This document shows positions 52,103 to 63,661 of a DNA stretch of 63,661 bases, piece after piece. A program made the position numbers and the translations under genes. Every line of letters starts with the position of its first letter. Position 1 is the stretch's first letter. The stretch is from Phytophthora quininea. Its lineage: Eukaryota > Oomycota > Peronosporomycetes > Peronosporales > Peronosporaceae. Location of the stretch: NCBI GenBank assembly GCA_011947345.1, contig JAAVTG010000189.1, positions 1-63,661 of the forward strand. The letters are read 5' to 3'. The notes under the pieces are model-generated. The model was not told where the DNA came from, did not search any database, and was given only the letters and a program-made list of their open reading frames with translations.

Positions 52103-52549
52103 CTAACTTAACTACACCAACAAGGGATTTGGTTCACACGCAACATACAGCGCACGAGCTTTCCTCTCTTTCCATGCCAGAGACGATGAGAACCTGCTTC
52201 CTTCCTGCTCTCGCTCCGTCTCCTTTGGACTCCCACTTTTGTTCGGACCAGTGCAACACATCGAGTCGGGGCAAGTCGCGCCGGATGGTGAGATGTATTG
52301 AGCTTTATCGAGGAATCGTTGTCACTCCTGCGCCGCTAGTGCGGACGCTGCGGGTGCGATGGATGGTTGCTAGTGCGCCTGGGCACTATATGAGTATTTG
52401 TGAACGGAAGCGGCTTCAATCTGTGGCGAGTCATCGACGTCGTTCGCTCGCCCCGTTGCCTGTCCATTTTGCAATGTTCCGCTCTTTAGTCGAGTCGGCC
52501 GCTGAACCCCCGCCAGTCAGCCTCGTCCGTTTGTCCGTCGTCGTAGGAA

Positions 52550-54938
<2,389 letters not shown>

Positions 54939-55411
54939 GGCTCGAGCGATGGAGAAGGACACTGCTAATCGAGGCTTTCTTACGCCTGCTTGTGCTCCAG
55001 CAGTAAAAATACAAAGTGACAGTGCAGGCGACGAGCGATCGTTTATATTAGAGTTTGTATGGCATCCTGTGTTATAGACGGGGCAGTCGTCCTGCGAAGG
55101 GCCACGCCAACGAAACCAACCATCAAGCGCAAAAATACCAGTGCGAGCCGCGCTTGGTCGACTGAGTGCTCGGCCATTCCTGCACCTGCGAACATGCCCA
55201 CCTCGATGCCAGGAAGAGCGAACACTGTCGAGCTCTCGACAAGTGCAATGCATTTGGATATGCGACGACTGGCGGGGATTGGCCAGCGACATTTAGGACC
55301 TTCGTGCTGAAACCATCGTTGGGGAATGCATGCCATGAGCGTAGCCATCCTGGCCTCGTTGTCTTCTTGCCCTGCTTCAGTAGCAACTCAGCTCGGTGGG
55401 GAAGCTCACGC
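54939..55411. other. Spacer, no supported gene
   Basis: A minus-strand frame (55043-55348; includes TVFALPGIEVGMFAGAGMA) looks slightly protein-like but lacks conserved motifs and is overlapped by an open plus-strand frame. I do not call it. Confidence 0.4.
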
Positions 55412-56428
55412 CTAAAGCTTCCGCCGCTTGGCACCTATGGCGCACTTGCGACGGTAGAACAGGATGATCCCCACGAGCACGCCGTTGAGCAGCATCAAGT
55501 GCACCACAAACAGCAGCGGACTCGTCCAGAAGCCGCACACCACTCCCTTCCACCCCTGCAGCACCACACAAAAGCACCACCGTCAGCTCGCATTTTCGCA
55601 ACCGCACCACCGACGAGGAAACGACACTTGCCTTGATCTCTCGACTGGTTAGCGCACTCTCGCCGTACTGGATGGACAGGAACTGCGGCACTGCGAATGG
55701 CACTGGTTGTTCTTGCACGGCAGCTACACCGTCGTGCACTGACACCACCTTGCGCTGGAGCGGGAACAGCGACTTGCGCGGCACGCAACCTCCGCAGCAC
55801 ATGTGCTCCGTGTGAGCCTGCAGCCCTTCGGAGCAGCACACGAGGCTGTCCTCTTCGTCGTAGCCAGGAGGCACCAGCACGTTCTCGCGGTCGGCCGCCA
55901 CCTGCTCCTGCGTCAGCTCCACGTACCAGTAGATGTCCACCCACGTGCCGACGTCGGCAGTGTCGTACACGCGGATACAGGGTCGTGCAGCCGCGGGTCC
56001 GACCAGTAGAACTCGTGGTTCTCCGTGTCGTAAGTCAGCTTGACCTTGTGAGGGATGTCGTCCTCGCGGTCGTATGCCGTGAGCCCCACGGCGGCGAACT
56101 CGCTCTTGAGCGCCGAGATCTGTGCACACGTGGCGTTCATGACGCCCAGATCCACGTCGTACTCCCACGGGATGAGGCCATCGTCGCGGTGCACGCCCAG
56201 CAGCGTGCCCTTATCCAGCCAGTACTCGACGTCGTGGCGTTGGAGGATGCGCGTCGTCTTGGTCAGCAGCGTCGACATGTGCGCGCGGGTGTCGCACTTG
56301 CCGTACAGGAAGCGCAGTGACTGCAGCAGCGTGACAACACCGAGGAGGCCCAGCACGTAGTACAAGAGTCTCTGGCGCGGCGTGCCCGCCCGCTTGGAGG
56401 CGGCCACGGGGACGCGGTGCGGCAGCAT
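55412..56428 (-). CDS. LicD/fukutin-type phosphotransferase, one frameshift, GC-AG intron
   Basis: LicD-family enzymes transfer phosphocholine or ribitol-phosphate-type groups to glycans, in eukaryotes usually in the Golgi lumen. The ATG at 56428 (MLPHRVPVAASKRAGTPRQR) starts a short cytosolic tail and a signal anchor (LLYYVLGLLGVVTLLQSL). The catalytic region has VEYWLDKGTLLGVHRDDGLI then PWEYDVDLG (DxD-like metal site), and continues HKVKLTYDTENHEFYWSDPR. Near 55982 one base appears missing and the sequence goes on in the next frame as CIRVYDTADVGTWVDIYWYV. A cluster of cysteines (VCCSEGLQAHTEHMCCGGC) and the FLSIQYGESALTSREIK end precede a GC-AG intron (55556-55631; AAG|GCAAGT donor). The last exon encodes a C-terminal membrane helix and a basic tail (YRRKCAIGAKRRKL). 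Confidence 0.8.
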
Positions 56429-56561
56429 TGACGCAGCGGTTAGAATGCGCTGATTCTGCAGTACATGGATGAGTACGAGACAAAATGCGATGTGCAAAAA
56501 TGGCTTCAACTTCAGATATTTTTGATCTTGCCTTGTGGCGACGGCAGTTGACGTTGGTGAA
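56429..56561. promoter_or_regulatory. Divergent promoter between LicD-like and BAR-MOB genes
   Basis: 133 bp separate the two start codons, a typical oomycete shared promoter. I see no TATA box. Exact start sites are not determined. Confidence 0.45.
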
Positions 56562-58417
56562 ATGCTGCGCAAATTGTTCTACAGCGGCGGCACTCCGGAG
56601 GATGTGGATGCAGCCAAGAAAATGGAGGAAGAAGACGGCGAGTTTGCCGAGATGGTGGTGCAGTTGGATCGCTTCGAAGGTCCGTGAGCGGCGTGAATCA
56701 ATACCTAGACAATTATGGCTGACAGTCACATGAACGTTCAGAGCGGTTGAAGGACACGATCAACAAGCTATCTCGCCATTGCCAAGCGATATGTGGTAGG
56801 AAGTGTTTACTGTGTGTTCTCATGACTGGAAGGTCGTAGCCTGACGGTTGCTGCTTGATGCAGAAATGGTGGCCTCGAGTCGTGACCTGGGAGTTTGTGT
56901 TCATGAGCTCTATGGCGTCGAGAGAAACGAGCTACAAGCAGAGGCCGATGCAGAGTCGAGGAAACTCGTGGCTGACATTGCAACGTTCCGTACAAACTCC
57001 ATCGCTCCACTGCAGACGATTTTAGCAGGGATCCCGCAGCTGAAGGTGAGGATTCTGCTGGTAGTGATGGTTTTACTAGTGCTGAACATGAAGGTTGTGG
57101 GTATTGACAGTTGAGATGCGATCACCGCAAAAGCGCTCAAGGCGTCATGCTCCGATACCAACTCAAGGTGGAAGTACTTCAGGCTGTGACTCGCCACGAG
57201 ACTTCACGCCTGCGACGTGTAAGCTTTGCATGCCTTTCCCTTCGGTAAAATGATAGCGTGTTTGACGCGTTTGGTATTTTGACAGAATCGCGCCAAGCAC
57301 CAAGTTGCTCTTGTCAGGTTCAATGAGATAAATGACGAGGTGCTCGCGGATGTTGCTGCCGTGCTCGCAAACGATTTACCAGAGATTGCTGGCCAGACTA
57401 TCGAAAAGGTGAGCTGCATCAATAACTAATTATCGCCTCTTTCCAGCTCGAGCTGACTCGTGTGTACGAAAAGCTTTTGGTTCAGCACCAGTCTATGGCG
57501 ACAAAGTGGATGCAAGCAGAAGTCTCGAGCATTCAAAATCGCTTCACGAGCTCGAGAAAGACTTTGACGAACACGTGTGTGGAGCAAGTGGACGAGAAAG
57601 AAATTTGCGAAGATCCGAGCGACTGCGACAACAATGGCAACAACAACGCAGACGATATTCATGCGGAAGACCCTGCCACAGCTACAAGCGTCCGGCCATC
57701 GTCGCCATGCACTCAAACGGCAACTGCATCGCCAAAGAAATTCCAGGCACAGGGTGATACTCATATCTTGCCCAAACACGTGCTGAACCAGGAGAGAAGC
57801 ATTTGTCCTCGCAAGAAGCACGTGGCTGGGACCAGGACGTGGAACTTGCACTGCTACATCAAAGACTCGATGGCGAATGGCTTAGACCTCAAAGATTGCA
57901 TCCAGCTTCCAGAGGGCTGCCAGCTCGACGAATGGATCGCCGTCCACGTGATCGATTTCTTCAACGAGATCAGCTTGCTCTTCGGAACAATCTCTGAGTT
58001 CTGCACGCACACCTCGTGCCCGCAAATGTCTGCAGGACCGTGCTACACGTACTTGTGGGCTGATGGCGTGCAGCAAGTGACGCCGATTACGTTACCAGCT
58101 TCGGATTATGTGTCGAGATTGCTCACGTGGGTGGAGGAACAGCTCGACGACCCGAAGATTTTCCCCGAAGTGTATGCAGCTGACGACAGCGGTGAAGTCA
58201 ATCCGGCGTTCATGAGAGCTGCGTGCAACATCCTAAAAGGATGTTCCGCGTGTATGCGCACATGTACCACAACCACCTGCAGAGCTATGTGGCACTGCAT
58301 GCCGAAACACACCTCAACTTTTGCTTCAAGCGATTCATTCTATTCGTGCGTCAATTCGAGCTGATTGAGCAGAGAGAGCTGAACGCGCTGCGGAAGCTAA
58401 TCCAGACACTTGCTTAA
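56562..58417 (+). CDS. BAR-domain-MOB-domain fusion protein
   Basis: Exons: 56562-56679, 56742-56795, 56864-57045, 57111-57218, 57286-57408, 57447-58417 (all with GT-AG boundaries; frames join cleanly). Exons 1-5 encode a BAR-type coiled coil (MLRKLFYSGGTPEDVDAAKK; ERLKDTINKLSRHCQAIC; NRAKHQVALVRFNEINDEVL; LELTRVYEKLLVQHQSMATK), which binds curved membranes. After an acidic, Asn-rich linker, exon 6 encodes a MOB domain, the kinase-activating fold of Hippo/NDR signalling: LPEGCQLDEWIAVHVIDFFN, FGTISEFCTHTSCPQMSAGP (zinc Cys) and YTYLWADG. Near 58233 one A is missing from an A run after NILK. The MOB end then continues in the next frame (RMFRVYAHMYHNHLQSYVAL, then HAETHLNFCFKRFILFVRQF) to a stop at 58417, with its two zinc His (HMYHNH). 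Confidence 0.8.
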
Positions 58418-58523
58418 GCAATCACAATAATCGAGCTTCAGAAGAAAGCTAGTTTTATTACCACGTGTTCTTATGAAGAATCTGAAGTTAGATGCAGTTT
58501 CTTATAGAGGATTCTCAGTTTAG

Positions 58524-58572
58524 TTGGTGGTGGTGGTGGTGGTGTGTGTGTGTGTGTGTGTGTGTGGGGGGG
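58524..58572. repeat. Compound microsatellite (TGG)n(TG)n(G)n
   Basis: TGG repeats to about 58543, then TG dinucleotides to about 58566 and a run of G. It lies between the BAR-MOB gene and Tc1-like debris. Confidence 0.95.
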
Positions 58573-59177
58573 TAGATCCGGAATGATCGCTCAAAAGCAA
58601 AGACCTGTCATTATGATCACATTTGCGCGATACTCGTAGAAGCGCCATGCGCCGCCGCGCTTTAAATCGCTTCACAGTGCTCTTGTCGACAGAGAATATG
58701 TTCTCTATAAGGTCCAACGAGAAGAGTATGACCCTAGCTCAATCGCCTCGGCATCCTTGAACTCTTGCTCTTCAAAACCATTCTTGGTGCTGTTGTGACA
58801 CGAAGCGTTGTCAAAGTCCGACAGAATCCGACTAAACGCTTGAATGTTGCCTGATGAAATCGTCCGCAAGATCAGCAGGAAACGATCCGAACTCCAACTT
58901 TTGGTCGTAGTTAAGATAACAGCAATAGCACAGATGATTTCGCTTTTGCTCGCCACGTCAGTCTGCACGGCTCTCTAACCTTGCCGTCTCCCTTCACACC
59001 CGCACGAGCACAACAATTGAAGTTAGTTTCATCGAAGTAGAAGATGTTCTTCCAGTTACCGAGGGCTACATAGAAATTCACGACGTAGTCGTAGTGCTTC
59101 TGTTTGATGATAGGGCTGTTGCGGTTAACAGCATCACTATCGAGAGATCTGCACATATCTTCACGGTTAACGCCCAC
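58573..59177 (-). pseudogene. Tc1/IS630-type (DDE_3) transposase remnant
   Basis: Minus-strand pieces in order: HYDYVVNFYVALGNWKNIFY then FDETNFN (first Asp), a KVREPCRL segment, DFDNASCHNSTKNGFEEQEF (second Asp motif DNAxCH), EAIELGSYSS and, after a frame change, DLIENIFSVDKSTVKRF (the normal PIENxxxxxK box). Several stops separate the pieces. The N-terminal HTH is missing. Confidence 0.75.
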
Positions 59178-59199
59178 ACTAAATTCTGATCGACGAGCT

Positions 59200-59640
59200 C
59201 TGCCATGGACCGTTCCACGTGGGGTCGACAGACTGGGAGAAGGAGGTGACGTTAGGAGACGCTTTCATCTCCATCATGGTGGCATTGGCGGCTTTAGCAT
59301 AATTGACGACTTCGCCCGTCCAATGTCCGGAGAAGTCATCGAGCAGAAGTAACACGGATTCGTCACGGCCTTCACGGGAGCCACATTGAAAGCGAAGCCA
59401 CTCCCCACCGGCCTACAAAGTATCAAATCACAGTTCATCGTTAGTAAGTAATTGTAGGCCGAAAGGTTTCCAGCTTGCTCGCTCTTTCGTTGCCGTGGAC
59501 TCACTATCCAATTGCATCATGGGCTTTAGTGATTTCTCTCCAAATGTGGAGGCCCAAACTATTGCGGTGACATAGATTTTCTGACTGGGTTTATACACGA
59601 CGATCGAGTGGGCTACAAGCAGCACCACCAGGAACTTGTA
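59200..59640 (-). pseudogene. pogo/Tigger-type (DDE_1) transposase remnant
   Basis: In a minus-strand frame about 59210-59370, SVLLLLDDFSGHWTGEVV and a TSFSQSVDPTWNGP stretch correspond to the second Asp motif (LDDFSGHW) and a decayed Q-P-x-D box of a CENP-B-like transposase. Upstream, IYVTAIVWASTFGEKSLKPM and ASWKPFGLQLLTNDEL may be part of the same. It is a different lineage from the Tc1-type piece next to it, so two elements are juxtaposed. Confidence 0.55.
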
Positions 59641-60756
59641 GAAGCAAGAAAAACGTGGTGCTTATATGAAGAAGAGACTGCAAGCCGTCCCAATTCTGCT
59701 CCGCAGCTTACTTGTGCAGCACTCATCCGTTACGAGAACGGTGGCACGCTTGCGCAAATGCAAACGCAGGCCGGATTTTGAAAATAAAAGAACTGACACT
59801 CCTACACTGTCATAGCTGGGATTGTTAAATGAGAGTAGCATATCCTATTTCAAGCCAAAACTGGTACTCTTGTATTGCGAAAGAGTAAGAGAAAAAACGT
59901 TTCGAAGCGTCCCCGCCTTCTTAATTACTTGCGTTACAGGTACTTAGTTATGTTTGAGTGCACTCGGTGCCTCCGAAGGAAAACAATTCAGGATCTGTTG
60001 ACATTGTCTGCTGGCAGGACTTTATGTTATAGCATGAGCCCTTAGTATCAAAATGAAGCGAGTTTACGTGAAGGTGCCCCACCAATATCATTTCTGTTCA
60101 CATCGGTCTGTTAAAGAAGATTAACACAAAACAATCTATGCATAACAACAACAGCTACAAAAGGCATGGTTGACCGCAAGAACTCCGCAGCTAATTTGAA
60201 TATATAATTGTTCACAACACCCTGTTGGGGTTCTACTCGGCTGAAGTGAGCTGGCTCCTCTGTTGGCGCAGCAGCCTTCTCTTATCCTAGCGGCAGTGGC
60301 GACTGTACGCCCCTGTTGGGCTTCTCATAGCCGGTTGAGTGTTGTATGCTGATGTGCGTGTGTGCACCATACTGGCAAGCAGTTGCACCATTCCTTTGCA
60401 TAGCTTAAAGAGTATAAAAACAGATCTACATTGAACTAAACTGATGCCTGTAGATGTTCCCGTAATACAGTTTGTCTTCGACAACATCCCTGTAAGGGTA
60501 TTGTCCCCCATTTTCGCGCACTACCATTTCTCGCGCACTTGAAGCCAACCTTACGACGTTTTGCCATGCTATATTTCATATAAAAATATACGGGATGGCA
60601 TGCTGTTCCTGCTAAACTTGGCGATGCTGGCACGTATGTTTACCTGCACGTCCATTCCGCCTTGGTTCGTCGCTAAGCAGTGCACTCGGACCATTCTCCA
60701 ACTCGCCAGCAGCAGCAGCAACACCCCAACGGTCCGCTCAACATCGATTCCCAGGG
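59641..60756. other. No supported gene
   Basis: AT-rich spacer with only short frames lacking motifs, possibly the 5' part of the following pogo-type element. Confidence 0.4.
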
Positions 60757-62482
60757 ATGGTGATCATCAACAAGTCGAAGGTGGCTCATGCCAAGAAGAA
60801 ATGGATGCCAAGCATGATAAAGGCAGCTTTGTCGGCGTACCGCAACAGCCAGACGAAAGGCGCGAAGAAGATGTCAATTCGTGAAGCGGCTCGGACGTAT
60901 AACGTCCCGGAGTCTACATTGCAAGATTATCTCGCAGGCAGGTCGGCGGTGGGAACCAAGTCAGGACCTCAGAGTGCCATCTCGCCTGAAGAAGAGGAAG
61001 GCATTGTGAAGGCTCTGCTTGATCTACACGGTAGAGGATATCCTGCTACCCGTCTCCATTTCAAGGCTAGAATCCTGGATATTTGTCGCGACGGTAGAAG
61101 ACATACCTTCTTTCGTTCCGGTCCGTCCGACAAGTGGATCGCTGCTTTTATCCTTCGTCACAGTGATCGTCTGAGCATGCGTAAAGCACGCATCTTAGAC
61201 CGCTTGAGAGCGGATGCATTTGACGAAGACGACATGCGGTACTTCTTTACTAAGTATCAAAATACGTTAAAACAAAATCCATCCATTGATGCAACAAGGA
61301 TATTCAACTGCGATGAGACTGGAATGGATCCACAAGGAGGGCCGCCTGTGTGAGTGTTAGCAAGGAAGGGGCTACTTCTGTAGCCACAAAACGTGGGCCC
61401 AACCGAGAAAACACCTCAGTGCTTTGGACGGTTAGTGCAGCCGGCGCAGTGCTACCACCGCTGTTCATATTCAAGATCAAGCAATTCCGGAGAGATTGGA
61501 TTGGCGTGGATGCTCCTGCCGGCAGCAGGGGCACCTGTACGGAGAATGATTTCATTGACGTGTAAGTTTTCAGCCGCTGGATCGACTTTTTCGTGGAGAG
61601 CATACCTGAAGCACGACCTGTTCTACTGATTCTCGACAACCACAGCGCCCACGTCGCTCTAGAAGTCCTGGAGAAATATAAAACCAATGACATCTTGGTT
61701 CTTTCTCTACCTCCGCACACCACACACCTCGTTCAACCTTTGGATGATGGTTACTTTTGAGCGTTCAAGTCGCAATGGCGGCACATTATCAACGAGTGGG
61801 CAGTAGGCTCAAGAGCAGCTAACGTGCAAAAGTACCACACCCCGCGTTGGTAAACAAATCAACAACCCGACCGTGGACACCATCCATCCGAGCAAGCTCG
61901 TGGGCGAGCACTGGGATGTGGCCTGTTGACGTGGAGAAGGTGATGAACTTAGACTCAAAGCTCGCGAGAAAGAGGATGAATTACGTCAAAAAGCAGAGCG
62001 AAAACAGGCAGCTGCAGAGCGCAAGCAAGATAACGAGCGTGCAAAAGCAGAGCGCAAGTGTGAACGCGAAGCAAAGAAGGCGGCTCGACTTGCACGCGAA
62101 CAACAGAAAGCAGTAGCGAAGGATGCTAAAAAGAAGGCAAAGGAACTCGAAGAGCTCGTCAAAAGCTCAAAGGATCATCGCTTTTGGCGATGATCCTACA
62201 CACGCACAAACACCAGTCGGAGAATGCAAAAATCGGCTTCAAGTACTGCAGATCGCAGTCAAGATCGCAACTTCAACATCCTCCAGCTGCCCGACACACC
62301 GACTTTGGCGACCGATATTTCAGCCCTAGTAGATCCAACAGGGACACCAGCAAGTCCATTTGGTGCAGGAAACGCGTGTCCAATGGCCTATGGAATCGAG
62401 GAGAGGGTCACAGCTTCCGAGAAGTCGTTTGTGCAGTTGTTGTCAGGATCGGTAACCAATTTCGGGTATCTATCACTTTGAC
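60757..62482 (+). pseudogene. pogo-type (CENP-B/DDE_1) transposase, 3' frameshifted
   Basis: From the ATG at 60757 about 198 codons are open: an N-terminal HTH (AALSAYRNSQTKGAKKMSIR then EAARTYNVPESTLQDYL), a CENP-B-type HTH (SGPQSAISPEEEEGIVKALL) with SDKWIAAFILRHSDRLSMRK, then IDATRIFNCDETGMDPQGGP (first Asp). After stops or shifts at 61353 and 61565 it continues VLLILDNHSAHVALEVLEKY (second Asp) and LSLPPHTTHLVQPLDDGYF. A Lys/Glu/Ala-rich coiled coil (about 61950-62190) and a C-terminal piece (FNILQLPDTPTLATDISALV) end at 62482. No clear TIRs were found. Confidence 0.8.
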
Positions 62483-63661
62483 TTGATTTCACTATACGAA
62501 ATGCGCGGAAACTGGTAAACAATTTTCAAAACTTTCGTTTTAGGTGCTTTCTCACGATTCGTGTTGCGGCGTTAGATCGATAGGTCTATCGGTGTCCTTG
62601 CATCTAGAGATAGCTAAAATATAGTCCTTTCATGTTGTAATCTTCGCGGTGCGATTGGCTTAGTGTCTGCCACGAATTCAAATCCCCTTAGGCGCGCGAA
62701 AACCAGTTGCAGTACTCTTACAGCGCTGATCGATATCCTCCACCGCATCATGAATGGCGGCGCGAACCAGACGATCTTAAATATACCTAAAGTTAAATAG
62801 TGCGCGGGAAAAGTTGTTATGATCATCGAAGCAGCAACACGGTATCTCTAAGGCTACCACTAGAAAATGGACTTTGCTTTCCAAAATGTTTTTCCAAACA
62901 GCGTTCGTTACGAAGATCCAGGAAACGCCATTAAATCCCCACAGCAGTTATGCAGTACGTCCTCTGAGAAAATAGATTGGTTTCGGGATCTTTGGGCGTC
63001 TTAATCCGTGTGAATACTTCCAACCGAATGGAGGTGATACATAAAATTCCACCGTATCCTCATGAACAAGAAAGTTAACCTCCGTCGTTGAACCAAAGTA
63101 GCGTCTTCTTGCAAACAAACACATAGCCTATACGACAGCGCCACTTCTCCTGTCATTTTTGCCTCCCTACTCCTATTTATTTGCGATCTGTGATAACAGC
63201 AACTACAATTTCATTGCTGTTACAATTTTAACATATATTCGTTAAGCTTTGTGCCTTCATTAAATTTATAAATACATAAAAGACAGAGCTGCAAAGTTTA
63301 TCCAGTATCCTCAGAACTTTGACCATCGTCGATAATCACAACAGTTACGGTTTTTAAAGCAACATCGAACAGTGACGTATGGCTAGAAAGATTAACTCGT
63401 TAGATCGTAACACTAACCTTTAGCCAGATTTCATTGTCGGCATGTAGGTACATATGCCAGAAAGCTCCTGCGACGTCGCCGAGTATCAAAATCCGCACGT
63501 ACGGGTTATCTCAGTGTAGAGCGACGATCCGCTGATTAATGTCAGCTGGGGGTCTCTGGGAAGTGTGAGCAACCAGTATAGTAATTCACACTCGCGCTAT
63601 CCGGAAAGAAATAATCGTTTATCAGATGGATGTCGGGAATGTCCTTACTGTCATTCTCAAT
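62483..63661. other. No supported gene at the right edge
   Basis: AT-rich sequence with many stops on both strands; no RNA gene or repeat recognised. Confidence 0.45.

Noticed and set aside
55043..55348. Small minus-strand membrane-like ORF between PHTF and LicD genes
   Set aside because: Overlapped by an equally open plus-strand frame, and no conserved motif; transcript evidence would be needed.

Overview
The window looks like nuclear DNA of an oomycete, most likely a Phytophthora species. The evidence is compact genes with short introns (about 50-85 nt), close divergent gene pairs with bidirectional promoters, and dense accessory blocks full of degraded Tc1/mariner, pogo, hAT, PIF/Harbinger, Helitron, Crypton-like and Ty3/Gypsy remnants of types common in that genus. 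I could not run any search, so the species is not determined and all family calls rest on motifs I can read.

Layout. (1) 1-5570: a tandem array of about 390-bp units, each holding one minus-strand tRNA-Pro(AGG). Fourteen copies are complete and a fifteenth is cut inside the tRNA at 5570. (2) 5571-12578: a mariner-like element with two introns, a minisatellite, a Harbinger-like element with terminal inverted repeats, and a deleted Helitron whose 3' hairpin and CTAG end are visible. (3) 12579-18900: remnants of a P-loop NTPase family (Crinkler-associated type), two broken PDR/ABCG transporter pieces, and a hAT transposase abutting a second NTPase copy. (4) 19300-25300: a three-level nest. A pogo-type element with TA duplication sits inside a hAT element with perfect 15-bp inverted repeats and an 8-bp duplication, which sits inside a Crypton-like tyrosine-recombinase gene. 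(5) 26770-40230: Ty3/Gypsy wreckage, including an almost complete minus-strand pol, a second truncated element, two membrane-protein ORFs and a block of unidentified plus-strand ORFs antisense to the retroelement. (6) 40371-58417: the gene-rich part. It holds an inverted duplication carrying two mitochondrial DUF4460 (TCAIM-like) genes and a VTT/TMEM41-like gene, a C2-TKL kinase between the arms, a TBC Rab-GAP, a hAT-like remnant, an unidentified helical protein, a PHTF1/2-like membrane protein, a LicD/fukutin-like phosphotransferase and an apparent BAR-MOB fusion gene. (7) 58500-63661: more Tc1-like and pogo-like remnants, then sequence in which I see no gene.

The host genes do not form a pathway. 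Several are membrane-trafficking or endomembrane proteins (VTT, TBC, PHTF, BAR-MOB, LicD), but gene order in oomycetes gives little functional linkage. Three otherwise intact host genes (kinase, LicD, BAR-MOB) each show one apparent single-base deletion. This could be assembly indel error or early decay, and it should be settled before calling any of them pseudogenes.
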